A stretch of DNA of 64,000 nt from Rubrivirga sp. SAORIC476 (GCF_002283555.1 NZ_MVOI01000003.1:1228798-1292797), one strand, 5' to 3'; counted from the stretch's first letter, positions 1 through 13,014 are shown. Notes: generated by a model from the letters alone, not told the origin. Made by a program: numbers and translations.

Positions 1-177
1 CACCATCACGCGACACCCTCGGATGGCTTCGACGATCGACGCCGCCCAGTGGGCGCCCCCGAGCGCATCGCGCGGCGCGATCCAGCAGCGGACCCCGGCC
101 TTCTCCAGGTGCCCGCACACCGCGTCCGCCGTCGGCTTGTCGACGGAGGAGTAGGAGATGAACACGTCGTGCGCCAT
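1..177 (-). CDS. TIR-domain protein, N-terminal fragment (cut by window edge)
   Basis: Reading the minus strand from an ATG at 177 gives 59 codons without a stop, continuing off the left edge. The protein opens MAHDVFISYSSVDKPTAD, then CGHLEKAGVRCWIAPRD and an alanine-rich helix. This is the classic start of a bacterial TIR (TIR_2-type) domain: the F-I-S-Y-S strand, then the C-W-I-A-P-R-D box 2. Such proteins usually carry a second module after the TIR domain (TPRs, NACHT, cyclase or nuclease), which cannot be seen here. Many bacterial TIR domains cleave NAD or act in signalling or phage defence; the catalytic Glu region lies at the very edge, so activity cannot be judged. It sits 39 bp downstream of the CNNM-type gene on the same strand. 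The family call is secure; the function is not. Confidence 0.85.
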   Translation of the reverse strand, partial: MAHDVFISYSSVDKPTADAVCGHLEKAGVRCWIAPRDALGGAHWAASIVEAIRGCRVMV

Positions 178-216
178 GCCGGACTGAAGCGGACGTGACG
201 CAAGGTAGGACCGGGG

Positions 217-1443
217 CTACCCGACCGGCGGCGGCTCCCCTCCGGTGATCCCGCTCCGGACGACGGCCTCCTTCTCGCGGACGGCCTGCTCCACCTCGGC
301 GAGCGTCGCGTCCGGGTCGCCCGGGGCGACGAGCCCGAGGCGGGTCGCGCGCTCCGCCCAGCGCTCGCGGGCGGCCACCTGCATGTCGTGCTCGTGGTCC
401 ACCTCGTCGACGATCTCCAGCCCGAGGAGCGTTTCCACGACGTCCTCCACCGAGACCACGCCCGCCGTCCCGCCGTACTCGCCGACGACCAGCGCGAGAT
501 GCTCGCGGCGGTCGAGGAGGCGCTCGAAGAGGGTCGGCAGCGCGAGCGAGTCGGGGACGGTCAGGATCTCGCGGGCGACGCTCGACGCCGGCTTCTCCTC
601 TCCCCCCTCGGCCACCGCCGCCAGCACGTCGTCGCGGAGGACGTAGCCCGTGATGTGGTCGCGGTCGCCGTGGTAGACCGGCAGGCGCGAGAACGGCGTC
701 CCGTCGCGGGCGATGGTGCCGAGCGGCGTCTCCTCGGAGTACGCCACGACGACCGTCCGCGGCGTCATCACGTCCTTGGCGGCCAGCTGTCGGAAGCGGA
801 AGAGGCTCTGGAGGATGCGGCCCTCGGCCTCGTCGAAGACCCCCTCCTCGGTGCCGATCTGGGCGAGCGCGGCCAGCTCCTCGCGGCTCACGGCGCCCTC
901 CTTCTCACCATGGGAGAGGCCCTTCGCGATCACCTGCGAGAGCCAGATCAGGCCGGTCAGCTGGAGCGCGGTGATGATGGGCGGCAGGACGCGGGCCACG
1001 ACCGGCGCCAGCCCGCGCCAGTAGACGGCGCCGAGCGTCTTAGGGATGATCTCGGACAGGATCAGAATGCCGAGCGTGAGGACGGCCGAGAAGACGGTCA
1101 CGGCCGACACGATCCACAGGTCCTGGCCCGCCCAGATGGCGGCAGCCTGCGCGCCCGCGCCCGTCGCGCCGACGGTGTGGGCGATGGTGTTGAGCGTCAG
1201 GATGGCCGCGAGCGGCTTGTCGATGTCGGCCTTGAGAGCCTTGAGGCGGGCCGCCGTCGCAGGCGCCTCGGCCTCCTTGACGCCGATGTAGGCGGGCGAG
1301 ACGCTCAGGAGCACGGCCTCCATCACGGAGCACAGGAAGCTGACGCCGATCGCCAGCACGACGAACACGATGAGCAGCGTGAGGGAGCCGGAGCCCGCAG
1401 CGGCGGTGCCGCCGGGGACGAGAAGGAGCAGGGAGAGGGGCAT
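217..1443 (-). CDS. CNNM/HlyC-type membrane protein with CBS domains
   Basis: A 408-residue integral membrane protein. Residues about 1-190 form the DUF21/CNNM transmembrane domain with several hydrophobic helices, including the conserved L-S-E-I-I-P-K-T segment. A cytosolic pair of CBS repeats follows, opening V-M-T-P-R-T and containing S-R-L-P-V-Y and Y-G-G-T-A-G-V-V-S-V-E-D. Related proteins (CNNM/CorB/CorC) take part in Mg2+ export or homeostasis with nucleotide bound at the CBS pair. No C-terminal CorC_HlyC transporter-associated domain is evident; a short charged helix replaces it. The ATG at 1443 is chosen because it precedes the first hydrophobic segment and follows a purine-poor leader; upstream in-frame sequence is only kinase coding read in the wrong frame. 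It lies 140 bp downstream of a kinase gene. Confidence 0.85.
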   Translation of the reverse strand: MPLSLLLLVPGGTAAAGSGSLTLLIVFVVLAIGVSFLCSVMEAVLLSVSPAYIGVKEAEAPATAARLKALKADIDKPLAAILTLNTIAHTVGATGAGAQAAAIWAGQDLWIVSAVTVFSAVLTLGILILSEIIPKTLGAVYWRGLAPVVARVLPPIITALQLTGLIWLSQVIAKGLSHGEKEGAVSREELAALAQIGTEEGVFDEAEGRILQSLFRFRQLAAKDVMTPRTVVVAYSEETPLGTIARDGTPFSRLPVYHGDRDHITGYVLRDDVLAAVAEGGEEKPASSVAREILTVPDSLALPTLFERLLDRREHLALVVGEYGGTAGVVSVEDVVETLLGLEIVDEVDHEHDMQVAARERWAERATRLGLVAPGDPDATLAEVEQAVREKEAVVRSGITGGEPPPVG

Positions 1444-1583
1444 GGGGGGTGGGAAACCTCCTCCCTGTACTCCGCCCGCCGCCCGCCGGGTCCGCCCGCC
1501 TCGGACGCCCCGCGGAGACACCGGCGACAGGCCACCCTGGCGAACGGCTCGTCGGCCCCGTCCACTTCGGCGCCGAGGCGGGG

Positions 1584-3920
<2,337 letters not shown>

Positions 3921-4078
3921 GGAGGGCGGTAAGGGCGGGAGAGGCAGAGGCGAACCGTGTGCAGAGGTCGGATCCGGGACGGTAGAATTGAGCCTGAAGC
4001 TCCCTGTGATATACTCTTCAACCATCCGGCTCCGCTTCCGCGTCGCCCCCTCCCCCGCCCTGTTCCTCTCCTGATCTC

Positions 4079-4165
4079 ATGGACACGCTCCTCGATCTGA
4101 TCGCTGCTCTGTTCGGTCTCGACTCGGTCACGGTCAACAAAGCGAAGATGGCGGACAAGGCATAG
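4079..4165 (+). CDS. Possible 28-residue peptide between the kinase genes
   Basis: ATG at 4079 opens a short plus-strand frame ending TAG at 4163-4165, read as MDTLLDLIAALFGLDSVTVN then a lysine-rich tail. The first half is an amphipathic, leucine-rich helix; the tail is KAKMADKA. It fills the only spacer between the two minus-strand kinases and stops two bases before the stop codon of the kinase arriving from the other side. Codon use is unremarkable, with no clear Shine-Dalgarno. Either a real small protein (perhaps membrane-associated) or chance. Low confidence. Confidence 0.25.
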   Translation: MDTLLDLIAALFGLDSVTVNKAKMADKA

Positions 4166-4166
4166 G

Positions 4167-6482
<2,316 letters not shown>

Positions 6483-6536
6483 GGCGAGAGGGGGGTCGGC
6501 CGGAGAAGCGAGATCGGCGCCCGATCGGGCTCACCC

Positions 6537-7112
6537 CTACGCCGATGCGCCCTCATCTTCGGCGCGTTGCATCTCGCGCACGAGCCACGCGCGAGCGGCG
6601 GACCAGTCGCGCTTGACGGTGGCGGGCGAGAGGTCCAGCACCTCGGCCGTCTCGGGGACCGTCAGCCCGACGAAGTAGCGGAGGTCCACGATCTGGGCCT
6701 GCCGCTCGTCGAGGAGTGCGAGTCGGTCGAGCGCCTCGTCGAGGGCGAGCGCCTCGTCGGCGCGGGCCGGGCTGGCGAGCGCGACGTCGTCCAGCGACAC
6801 GTCGGGGGTGCCGCCGCCGCGCTTGTCCGCCTTGCGCGCCCGCGCGGCATCGATGAGGACCTGCCGGATGGCCCGCGCGGCGACGCGGAAGAAGTGGATG
6901 CGATCGGCGTAGGTGCCGTCGTGGTGGGCCAGCTTCTCGTAGGCCTCGTGGACGACGGCCGTCGTGTTGAGCGTCGCCGAGGCGCCGTTCCGGTAGCGCT
7001 GGCTCCGGGCGAGACGCCGGAGTTCGTCGTAGACGAGCGGCAGCACCTGGCCGAGCGCACGCTGGTCGCCGTCGCGGGCGAGCGCCAGGAGCTGGGTGAC
7101 GTCGTCGGGCAC
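6537..7112 (-). CDS. ECF-like RNA polymerase sigma factor
   Basis: A 191-residue sigma-70-family factor of the short (Sig-70_X6/ECF-like) type. Region 2 spans about residues 20-90 (Y-D-E-L-R-R-L-A, then H-F-F-R-V-A-A-R-A-I-R), followed by a linker and region 4 with L-D-E-R-Q-A-Q-I-V-D-L-R-Y-F and the recognition helix T-V-P-E-T-A-E-V-L-D-L-S-P-A-T-V-K-R. This subfamily is commonly encoded just before kinase-TPR genes, exactly as here, and has no classical anti-sigma factor. The start is GTG 7112; no in-frame ATG is nearer the domain start. It is likely the first gene of a sigma/kinase operon running leftward. Confidence 0.9.
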   Translation of the reverse strand: MPDDVTQLLALARDGDQRALGQVLPLVYDELRRLARSQRYRNGASATLNTTAVVHEAYEKLAHHDGTYADRIHFFRVAARAIRQVLIDAARARKADKRGGGTPDVSLDDVALASPARADEALALDEALDRLALLDERQAQIVDLRYFVGLTVPETAEVLDLSPATVKRDWSAARAWLVREMQRAEDEGASA

Positions 7113-7301
7113 AGAGAGACGAGGGCGAACGAGCGGGTACGTTACGGACGCGCGGCGGACGGGGCTCCGGGGGGCTCTGGTAACTTTCTAGAGACGGCGT
7201 GACACGTCGCAGCGGGAAATCTCGTATGGGTGAGTGGGACGGCACGTGAGGATCTGCGGCTTCGGCCGCCAGCCCTCCGTTCTCTCTCCCGAGAGACCGC
7301 G

Positions 7302-7342
7302 CTGGGACCTGCCCGCCTGTGGTGGGACGGGCAGGTGCCCAG
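7302..7342 (+). promoter_or_regulatory. Large hairpin in the leader of the ABC transporter operon
   Basis: CTGGGACCTGCCCG (7302-7315) is complementary to CGGGCAGGTGCCCAG (7328-7342) with one bulged G, giving about 14 base pairs around a 12-nt loop. It lies about 95 bp upstream of the permease start in a 320-bp divergent spacer from the sigma-factor gene. The rest of that spacer holds one CCGAGGCGG copy (7353-7361) and no gene I can support. It could be an attenuator or an operator; neither is shown. Confidence 0.4.
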
Positions 7343-7434
7343 CTCGGGCGGGCCGAGGCGGCTCCCCCGGTGGTCGGCGTGGCAACGGGCATGCCCCCAT
7401 AAAGGCGGTACGGGAGGAGGGCGATACCTGGCCT

Positions 7435-8865
7435 GTGATCCTCTCCCTGTTTCGCCTCCAGGTTCTGGCCTTCCGCCGCGCCCCCTACCTCGGAGGGCGG
7501 ATCGCCCTCGCGACGGTCAAGGGCATCGGGGTGGCGTACGCCTTCGTCTGCGCGACCATCCTCGGCGTGGTGCTGCCGGATCTTCTCGGCGTCGTCGCAC
7601 CGACGCTGGACGCCGTGGCGGTGGTCCAGCGAGCGATGCTACCGGCGCTGGCCGCCGTAGCCGTCGGTCGGCAGGTCTTCCAGGACGTGCCGACACGCGG
7701 GGCGACCGCCTTCCTGACGCTGCCCGTGTCCCGGCGGCGCATCGCGTGGGGCGTGCTGGTGCGCTCGGCGCCGTCGCCGTTCAACCTCGTCCCGCTGGCG
7801 TTCGCGGTGCCCTTCGCCGTCCGCGCGGTCCGCGCAGAGGCCGGAGTCGGGGGCGCCTGGGCCTTCGCGCTGGCGGTGCTCGCCGTGGTGGTCGTGTCGC
7901 ACGCGCTGCTGGTGGTCTGGAAGACGCGCCTCGGCGCGGCGCCCGTGCAGACGGTCGGGCTGGTGGTCGGCGTCGTCGCGGCGCTGGCCGCGGGCGACTG
8001 GGTGACCGGCGGGCTCCTGGCGCACGTCCAGGACGGCGGCCTCGGTGCACTCACGGGCCTGGGCGCGCTGGCCGGGGCGACGCTCCTGATCGCATACCGA
8101 GCCCTGGTCGCCGCGCTGTACCTCGACAGCGAGGGCACCCGCCGGACGCGGTCCCGCGGTGCCCGGCTCGGCTTCGCGCAGGGCGGCGTGCGCGCGTTCA
8201 TGGAACTGGACCGGCGCCTCGCGACCCGAATGACGTTCCCGCGCGGCGTCCTCTCCAACGCGGCCGTGGTGAGCGTCGCGATGACCGTCGGCGCTCTGCT
8301 GTTCGTGGACGGACGGACGGTGGACTTCGTGCTGCTGTTCTCGACCGGCACCGTGGCCGGGTCGTTCGGTCAGTACGCCGTTCCGTTCGCGAGCGGCTTC
8401 TACGACCGCCTGCTGACGCTCCCTGGCGGCATGGACGCCTTCATTCGGGCCAAGGTGGCCGGGCTGGCCGCAGGCACGCTGATGCTGGGGGCCATCCAGC
8501 TGGTCATCGTGCTGGTGCTGGCGCCCGCCTCGGCGTGGCTGGTGGGCGTGTCGGTGGTATTCAGCCTGGGCGTCCTCGCTCCCGCATCGCTGGTCGGCTC
8601 GACGCTCGGCCCCAAGCCGATCGACGTGGCGGACCGGTTGCTGTTCACCTACACCCAGTCGTTCGGAGCGCAGGCGCTGGTCGCCGCCACGGCGGTCGTC
8701 GCCGGGGCCGCTCTCGGGCTCGGAGGTCCGCGGTGGGGCGGCGCCATCGCGGCGGGCCTCGGCCTCGTCGGCATCGCGACGGCGCCGCTCTGGCTCCGCG
8801 CCGTCGCCGTCCGCCTCGACCGGACCCGCCACGCTGTCTCCGCTCGCTTTCGCTCAGCCCTCTAG
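7435..8865 (+). CDS. ABC transporter permease, DUF5687-like
   Basis: A 476-residue polytopic protein with about ten hydrophobic segments and short charged loops. It resembles DUF5687-type ABC-2 permeases of Bacteroidota-related bacteria, which occur beside one ATPase gene as here. GTG 7435 is chosen because the residues after it (ILSLFRLQVLAFRR) match a typical cytoplasmic N-terminal helix, and G-G-A-G-G-A-G-G lies about 15 nt upstream; in-frame sequence further upstream is low-complexity. The stop at 8863-8865 is three bases before the ATPase start, so the two are one operon. Substrate unknown; export or bacteriocin-type resistance is possible. Confidence 0.75.
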   Translation: MILSLFRLQVLAFRRAPYLGGRIALATVKGIGVAYAFVCATILGVVLPDLLGVVAPTLDAVAVVQRAMLPALAAVAVGRQVFQDVPTRGATAFLTLPVSRRRIAWGVLVRSAPSPFNLVPLAFAVPFAVRAVRAEAGVGGAWAFALAVLAVVVVSHALLVVWKTRLGAAPVQTVGLVVGVVAALAAGDWVTGGLLAHVQDGGLGALTGLGALAGATLLIAYRALVAALYLDSEGTRRTRSRGARLGFAQGGVRAFMELDRRLATRMTFPRGVLSNAAVVSVAMTVGALLFVDGRTVDFVLLFSTGTVAGSFGQYAVPFASGFYDRLLTLPGGMDAFIRAKVAGLAAGTLMLGAIQLVIVLVLAPASAWLVGVSVVFSLGVLAPASLVGSTLGPKPIDVADRLLFTYTQSFGAQALVAATAVVAGAALGLGGPRWGGAIAAGLGLVGIATAPLWLRAVAVRLDRTRHAVSARFRSAL

Positions 8866-8868
8866 TCC

Positions 8869-9585
8869 ATGCCCGGCGTCTCCCTCACCACCTCCTCCCT
8901 CACGAAGCGCTACGGCGCCGCCGAGGCGCTCCGCCTGGACGACCTCGTCCTCCACCCCGGCGAGCGGGTCGGGCTGGTCGGCAACAACGGGGCGGGCAAG
9001 ACGACCTTCCTGCGCCTCGCCCTCGACCTGATCGCGCCGACGACCGGTCACGTTGCGCTGGATGGCATCCGCGTCGGCGGCCCCGACCTCGGCTGGAAGC
9101 CTCGCGTCGGCGCGTTCCTGGACGCGGGCTTCCTGGTCGACTTCCTGCGTCCGCACGAGTACCTCCGGCTGGTGGGCACGGCCTACGGCCTGAGCGGCGC
9201 CGAGGTGGACGCCCGCATCGAGCGCTACCGGCCGTTCCTGGGGAACGCACTCGACGGCGGCCGACTCGTCCGCGACCTGTCGCTGGGCAACGCGGGCAAG
9301 GTGGGCATCGTGAGCGCGCTGTTGCCCGGCGCCGGGCTGGTGGTCCTCGACGAGCCGTTCGCCAACCTCGACCCCGGCGCGCGGATCAGGCTGGAGCGCC
9401 TCCTCCGTGAGGAGGTCGACGGCGCGACCGTGCTGGTGTCGAGCCACGACCTCGACCACGTCGTCGGCGTGTGCACGCGCGTGCTGGTGCTGGCCGACGG
9501 GCGGCTCGTCAGCGACACGCCGTCGACGCCGGACACGCTGGCCGAGTTGCGGGCCTTCTTCGCGGGCGGCGGCGTGGCCGCCTGA
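8869..9585 (+). CDS. ABC transporter ATP-binding protein
   Basis: A 238-residue ABC ATPase. Walker A is G-N-N-G-A-G-K-T-T near residue 39, Walker B is L-V-V-L-D-E-P near 158, followed by the D-loop A-N-L-D and the H-loop S-S-H-D. The signature motif is L-S-L-G-N rather than the usual L-S-G-G-Q, a change often seen in ATPases paired with DUF5687-like permeases. The start ATG lies 3 bp after the permease stop, so translation is likely coupled. It should power the adjacent permease; the transported substrate cannot be told from sequence. Confidence 0.9.
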   Translation: MPGVSLTTSSLTKRYGAAEALRLDDLVLHPGERVGLVGNNGAGKTTFLRLALDLIAPTTGHVALDGIRVGGPDLGWKPRVGAFLDAGFLVDFLRPHEYLRLVGTAYGLSGAEVDARIERYRPFLGNALDGGRLVRDLSLGNAGKVGIVSALLPGAGLVVLDEPFANLDPGARIRLERLLREEVDGATVLVSSHDLDHVVGVCTRVLVLADGRLVSDTPSTPDTLAELRAFFAGGGVAA

Positions 9586-9718
9586 CGCCCTCCGCCTCAG
9601 TGCGCCTCCAGGCCGACCGAGGCGGACCGACCGGGACAGACGGAAGCGGCGGGACGGCATGAGCCGGCCCGAGGGCGAAATCCGTTCGGTAGGGAGAGCT
9701 CCCTCCCCATGGTCTCTC

Positions 9719-11461
9719 ATGCTCCGATCCCTCGTTCTCGTCCTTCTCCTCAGCGGGACGGCCCAGGCCCAGTTCGTCCTCACCGTGCCCGGTGTCTATC
9801 GACTGTACCACGACGTCGTGTACGGTGCCGACGGTGCCGTCTACGTCGCGGGCTCGTTCTCCGGCACGACCGACTTCGACCCGACAGATGGCCCCGACGC
9901 CGACGACACCCTGACGAGCAGCGGGGGAGCCGACTACTTCGTGGCGCGCTACGGTTCGGCCGGGGCGCTCCAGTGGGTGATCGGGTTCGGCAGCAGCGAC
10001 GGGGCCTTCAACGACTTCGGCCCCCGCCTGGCCGCGGACGGGGCGCGCGTCTACGTGAGCGGCAACTTTGGGGGGACGGCCGACTTCGACCCCGGCGCGG
10101 GCACCGCCCTGCGCACGAGCCTGGGCGGGTACGACGCCTTTCTCGCGGCCTACGACGCGGCCACCGGGGCCTTCGTGTGGGCGGACGCCTTCGGCAGCAC
10201 CGGGCTCGACTTCGCGTCCAGCGTGGCCGTCGACGAGCAACGGGTCTACCTCGGCGGCGCGTTCGAGGACACCATCGACCTCGACCCGGGCTCCGGCACG
10301 GCCAGCCACACCGACGGGACGATGCTCGGGTCGGCCTTCCTCGCCGCCTATGACACCGCGACGGGCGCGTACGAGTGGAGCAACGCCTTCGAGGTGGGCA
10401 GCGACCGGGAGGTGCGGGTGGACGTGGACGCGGGTCGGGTGTTCATCGTCGGGCAACTCCGGACCGAGACGGACGTCGACCCCGGTCCCGGCGAGGTCCT
10501 CCTGGCGTTCCAGGGGGGCACGGCGGATGCGTTCGTCGCGGCCTACGACGCGGAGACGGGTGCCTACGACTGGGCCTTCGCGCTCGGGAGCAGCGGCTCG
10601 GAAACGAGCCGCGCTGTGCTTCTCCACGACGGTCGCCTGTTCGTCGCGGGGGTCCTCTCAGGCGGTACGGTGGACTTCGACCCCGGCCCGGCCGTGGAGG
10701 CCCGGACGGCGGGAATGGGAGAGTGGCTCTACCTCGCCGCCTACACCGCGGCCGACGGAGGCCTCGTCTGGGTGGATGCCATGACGGAGGGCGGCCTCTC
10801 GTACACCTTCCCGCAGGGGCTCGCGGCCGACGGGGACCGGGTCTACGTCACGGGAGCGTACTCGCTGACGGTGGACTTCGACCCCGGCCCGGGCACCGCC
10901 GAGCACACCTGGTCCGGCGGCACCCCGAGCAACTGGGATGTCTTCCTCGCGGCCTACGACGCCGCGTCAGGGGCCTACCGCTGGGCGAACGCGCTCCCGG
11001 CCTCCCCCGAAGGGATCGGAAGCGCGGTGGCCGTGTCCGGCCCCTTCGTCTCGGTCGTCGGCGGATTCCCGGCCACGCTCGACCTGGACCCCGGACCGGG
11101 CGAGGACATCCAGACGGGCGGCGGCCTGTTCCTCGCGCCGTACGACGCGGCGACCGGCGCCTACCGGGCCGATGTCGCCAGCGAGCCCGGCGTAGAGCCC
11201 CGGGGACTGGTGCTCCGCGCGGCTCCCAACCCGGCCTCGGGCCTCGCGACGCTCACGCTCACGCTCGACGGCCCGCGGTCGGTCGCGGTGTCCGTGGTGG
11301 ACGTGCTCGGCCGCGAGGTGGACCGCCTCCACAGCGGACCGCTGTCGGCAGGCACGCACCTGCTCGCGCTCGATACGAGCGCCCTGCCGCCGGGCCTCTA
11401 CGTCGTCCGCGCGACCGCGGGCCGGGCGACGGTCTCGGAGCGGCTCACCGTCGTCCGGTAA
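9719..11461 (+). CDS. Secreted repeat protein with type IX sorting domain
   Basis: A 580-residue protein with a signal peptide (about residues 1-18, cleavage after T-A-Q-A). The body is a run of about eight repeats of 55-70 residues, each with a D-F-D-P-G-P-G-T-A-like turn followed by F-L-A-A-Y-D-A-A-T-G-A-Y, as in SBBP/beta-propeller-type secreted proteins; the Asp-rich turns could bind Ca2+. The last 80 residues are a type IX sorting (Por-secretion) domain: N-P-A-S-G-L-A-T-L-T-L, V-V-D-V-L-G-R-E-V and a final L-T-V-V-R. The protein should cross the outer membrane by the type IX system and become surface-attached or released. ATG 9719 is chosen because the signal peptide follows directly. 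Confidence 0.85.
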   Translation: MLRSLVLVLLLSGTAQAQFVLTVPGVYRLYHDVVYGADGAVYVAGSFSGTTDFDPTDGPDADDTLTSSGGADYFVARYGSAGALQWVIGFGSSDGAFNDFGPRLAADGARVYVSGNFGGTADFDPGAGTALRTSLGGYDAFLAAYDAATGAFVWADAFGSTGLDFASSVAVDEQRVYLGGAFEDTIDLDPGSGTASHTDGTMLGSAFLAAYDTATGAYEWSNAFEVGSDREVRVDVDAGRVFIVGQLRTETDVDPGPGEVLLAFQGGTADAFVAAYDAETGAYDWAFALGSSGSETSRAVLLHDGRLFVAGVLSGGTVDFDPGPAVEARTAGMGEWLYLAAYTAADGGLVWVDAMTEGGLSYTFPQGLAADGDRVYVTGAYSLTVDFDPGPGTAEHTWSGGTPSNWDVFLAAYDAASGAYRWANALPASPEGIGSAVAVSGPFVSVVGGFPATLDLDPGPGEDIQTGGGLFLAPYDAATGAYRADVASEPGVEPRGLVLRAAPNPASGLATLTLTLDGPRSVAVSVVDVLGREVDRLHSGPLSAGTHLLALDTSALPPGLYVVRATAGRATVSERLTVVR

Positions 11462-11509
11462 CACCGGCCAGTGCCCACCTCGGTGGGCCTGCGGGCGGGC
11501 CGAGGCGGG

Positions 11510-12583
11510 CTAGCCCACCCACGTCACCGACACCAGCCCGACCGACTGGCTCTTGCCCCGAAGCGCGGCGTCGCCGAGGGCGAGGTGCGCCATCTCGGGG
11601 GGGGCTGGCATCCGGGCCAGCATCTCGTCCGAGACGAGCAGGCGGTGGCCGCGAGGCCGACACTCTCCCTCGATGCGCGCGGCCGTGTTGACCACATCGC
11701 CCGAGTGGACGATGTCGCGCTTGAGGTCGCCCACCTCGGCCGTCACGACCTCGCCCCCGTGGACGCCACACTTGAACGAGGGGACGGCGCCATACCGCTT
11801 CTGGTAGCGCGCCGCACGCGCCGCGACTCGCTCCTCGACGAGAAAGAAAAACCGCAGCGGCGCCGCATCCTGCTCCGCCCGCTTCATCGGCCACGACACC
11901 ATCACCTCGTCGCCCACGTATTGCACGATGCGGCCACCGGTCGCCAGCACCGGCTCGGCCACGTCGGCGAAGAAGTCGTTCTTGAAGTCGGTGAACGCGA
12001 GCGGCCCGAGGCGCTCGGCCCAGGCCGTCGAGTCGGTCAGGTCGAGGAAGGCGAACGCGCGCTCCTCGTGGACAGGGCGGCGATAGCGCCCGACGAGCAG
12101 CGCGAAGAGCGTCTCCGGTCCGAGCACGCGCCGCAACTGGAGCGACAGGTTGATGCCGAACGAGGCGGCCACCAGCAAGCCCACCATCGCGAGGAAGTCG
12201 CTCGACACCATGAAGTCGTGAAACTGAGGAGTCTGCACGAGCGCGCCGGGCGACACTCCGAACCGTCCCCACGACACCAGAAGGATGATCACCAGAACGC
12301 CCAGCAACACGGCCACCGCATAGGCCAGCGTCCGGATCACCAGCGCGGCCCAGAGGGGGAAGAGGCGCCCCACCCGCGCGAGGGGCCCCGTCTCCAACCA
12401 CGCCCCGGCGAGGCCGACCGTCACCCCCACCACGACGGACCGCACGAGCGCGACGGACAGCGTCTCGGTACCGTCTGGCCCCGAGATGCCGACGAGGCGT
12501 GCCGCGACGAACGTGGCCAACGCCCAAGACACGATCAGCGCGGGCGCCAGCCGAAGCGTCTGCCGGGCCCGCCCTCCCCTCAC
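11510..12583 (-). CDS. Membrane-bound class III adenylate/guanylate cyclase
   Basis: A 357-residue protein. The first 170 residues contain about five hydrophobic helices; the C-terminal half is a class III nucleotidyl cyclase domain. Metal-binding aspartates lie in F-L-D-L-T-D-S-T and V-G-D-E-V-M-V-S-W, and the dimer-interface/transition-state segment is G-D-V-V-N-T-A-A-R-I-E. It should make cAMP or cGMP at the inner membrane face. The start is taken as GTG 12583, which overlaps the TGA of the upstream SpoIIAA-like gene by 4 bp (GTGA); longer upstream reading is only that gene in another frame. The cyclase and SpoIIAA-like genes are therefore probably translationally coupled. Confidence 0.85.
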   Translation of the reverse strand: MRGGRARQTLRLAPALIVSWALATFVAARLVGISGPDGTETLSVALVRSVVVGVTVGLAGAWLETGPLARVGRLFPLWAALVIRTLAYAVAVLLGVLVIILLVSWGRFGVSPGALVQTPQFHDFMVSSDFLAMVGLLVAASFGINLSLQLRRVLGPETLFALLVGRYRRPVHEERAFAFLDLTDSTAWAERLGPLAFTDFKNDFFADVAEPVLATGGRIVQYVGDEVMVSWPMKRAEQDAAPLRFFFLVEERVAARAARYQKRYGAVPSFKCGVHGGEVVTAEVGDLKRDIVHSGDVVNTAARIEGECRPRGHRLLVSDEMLARMPAPPEMAHLALGDAALRGKSQSVGLVSVTWVG

Positions 12584-12957
12584 GACTCCAGCGGCTCGGA
12601 CACCCAGTCGAGGGCGTCGGCCCGGTCGTCGGTCGGGTACGCGCGCACCTCCAGGCCGGGCAGGAACGCTCCCTGCATTCGCGCCGTCGCCGCGATCCAC
12701 GGCGTGTCTGAGACGACGGCGTAGCGGTCGACCTTGCCGATGGCGGTCAGCATCTTGACGCCGCGCCCCAGGTTCTCGCCGAGCGCGTCGAGCGTGAACC
12801 CGCCGACGCCCGTGATCTCCCCGTACAGGTGGACGTGCCCGCTCTCCATGGCCCGCTCGACCTCGCGGTAGAGCGCCTCCACGTCCGGCCGCGTCGTCGT
12901 GCCGTCGATGGTGAACGCGACGACGTGCGGAGGAAGATCAGGGAGGAGGCGAAACAT
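12580..12957 (-). CDS. SpoIIAA/STAS-like protein
   Basis: A 125-residue protein resembling the SpoIIAA-like family (DUF3478). The beta strand V-V-A-F-T-I-D-G-T is followed by a helix and the strand H-V-H-L-Y-G-E-I-T, then A-V-V-S-D-T-P-W-I near residue 82 and a final L-E-V-R-A-Y segment. Family members are small cytosolic proteins related to anti-sigma antagonists or lipid-binding STAS folds; few are characterised. It overlaps the cyclase gene and lies 57 bp behind the RND pump gene, with a hairpin between. A regulatory role for the cyclase is inference. Confidence 0.7.
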   Translation of the reverse strand: MFRLLPDLPPHVVAFTIDGTTTRPDVEALYREVERAMESGHVHLYGEITGVGGFTLDALGENLGRGVKMLTAIGKVDRYAVVSDTPWIAATARMQGAFLPGLEVRAYPTDDRADALDWVSEPLES

Positions 12958-12971
12958 AGCGGGGGGTGCGG

Positions 12972-13003
12972 AGCGCGTGGAACGTAGGGATGGCCCACGC
13001 GCT
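12972..13003 (-). terminator. Hairpin between RND pump and SpoIIAA-like gene
   Basis: AGCGCGTGG (12972-12980) and CCACGCGCT (12995-13003) form a perfect 9-bp stem with a 14-nt loop, 11 bp beyond the pump's stop codon. There is no T-run after it on the minus strand, so it is either a weak or Rho-assisted terminator or an RNA-processing stem. Confidence 0.4.
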
Positions 13004-13014
13004 GCGCCTATAGA

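Noticed and set aside
3960-4030. Promoter for the first kinase (AT-rich patch with TATATC)
   Set aside because: No -35 hexamer at a reasonable distance could be matched; left uncalled.
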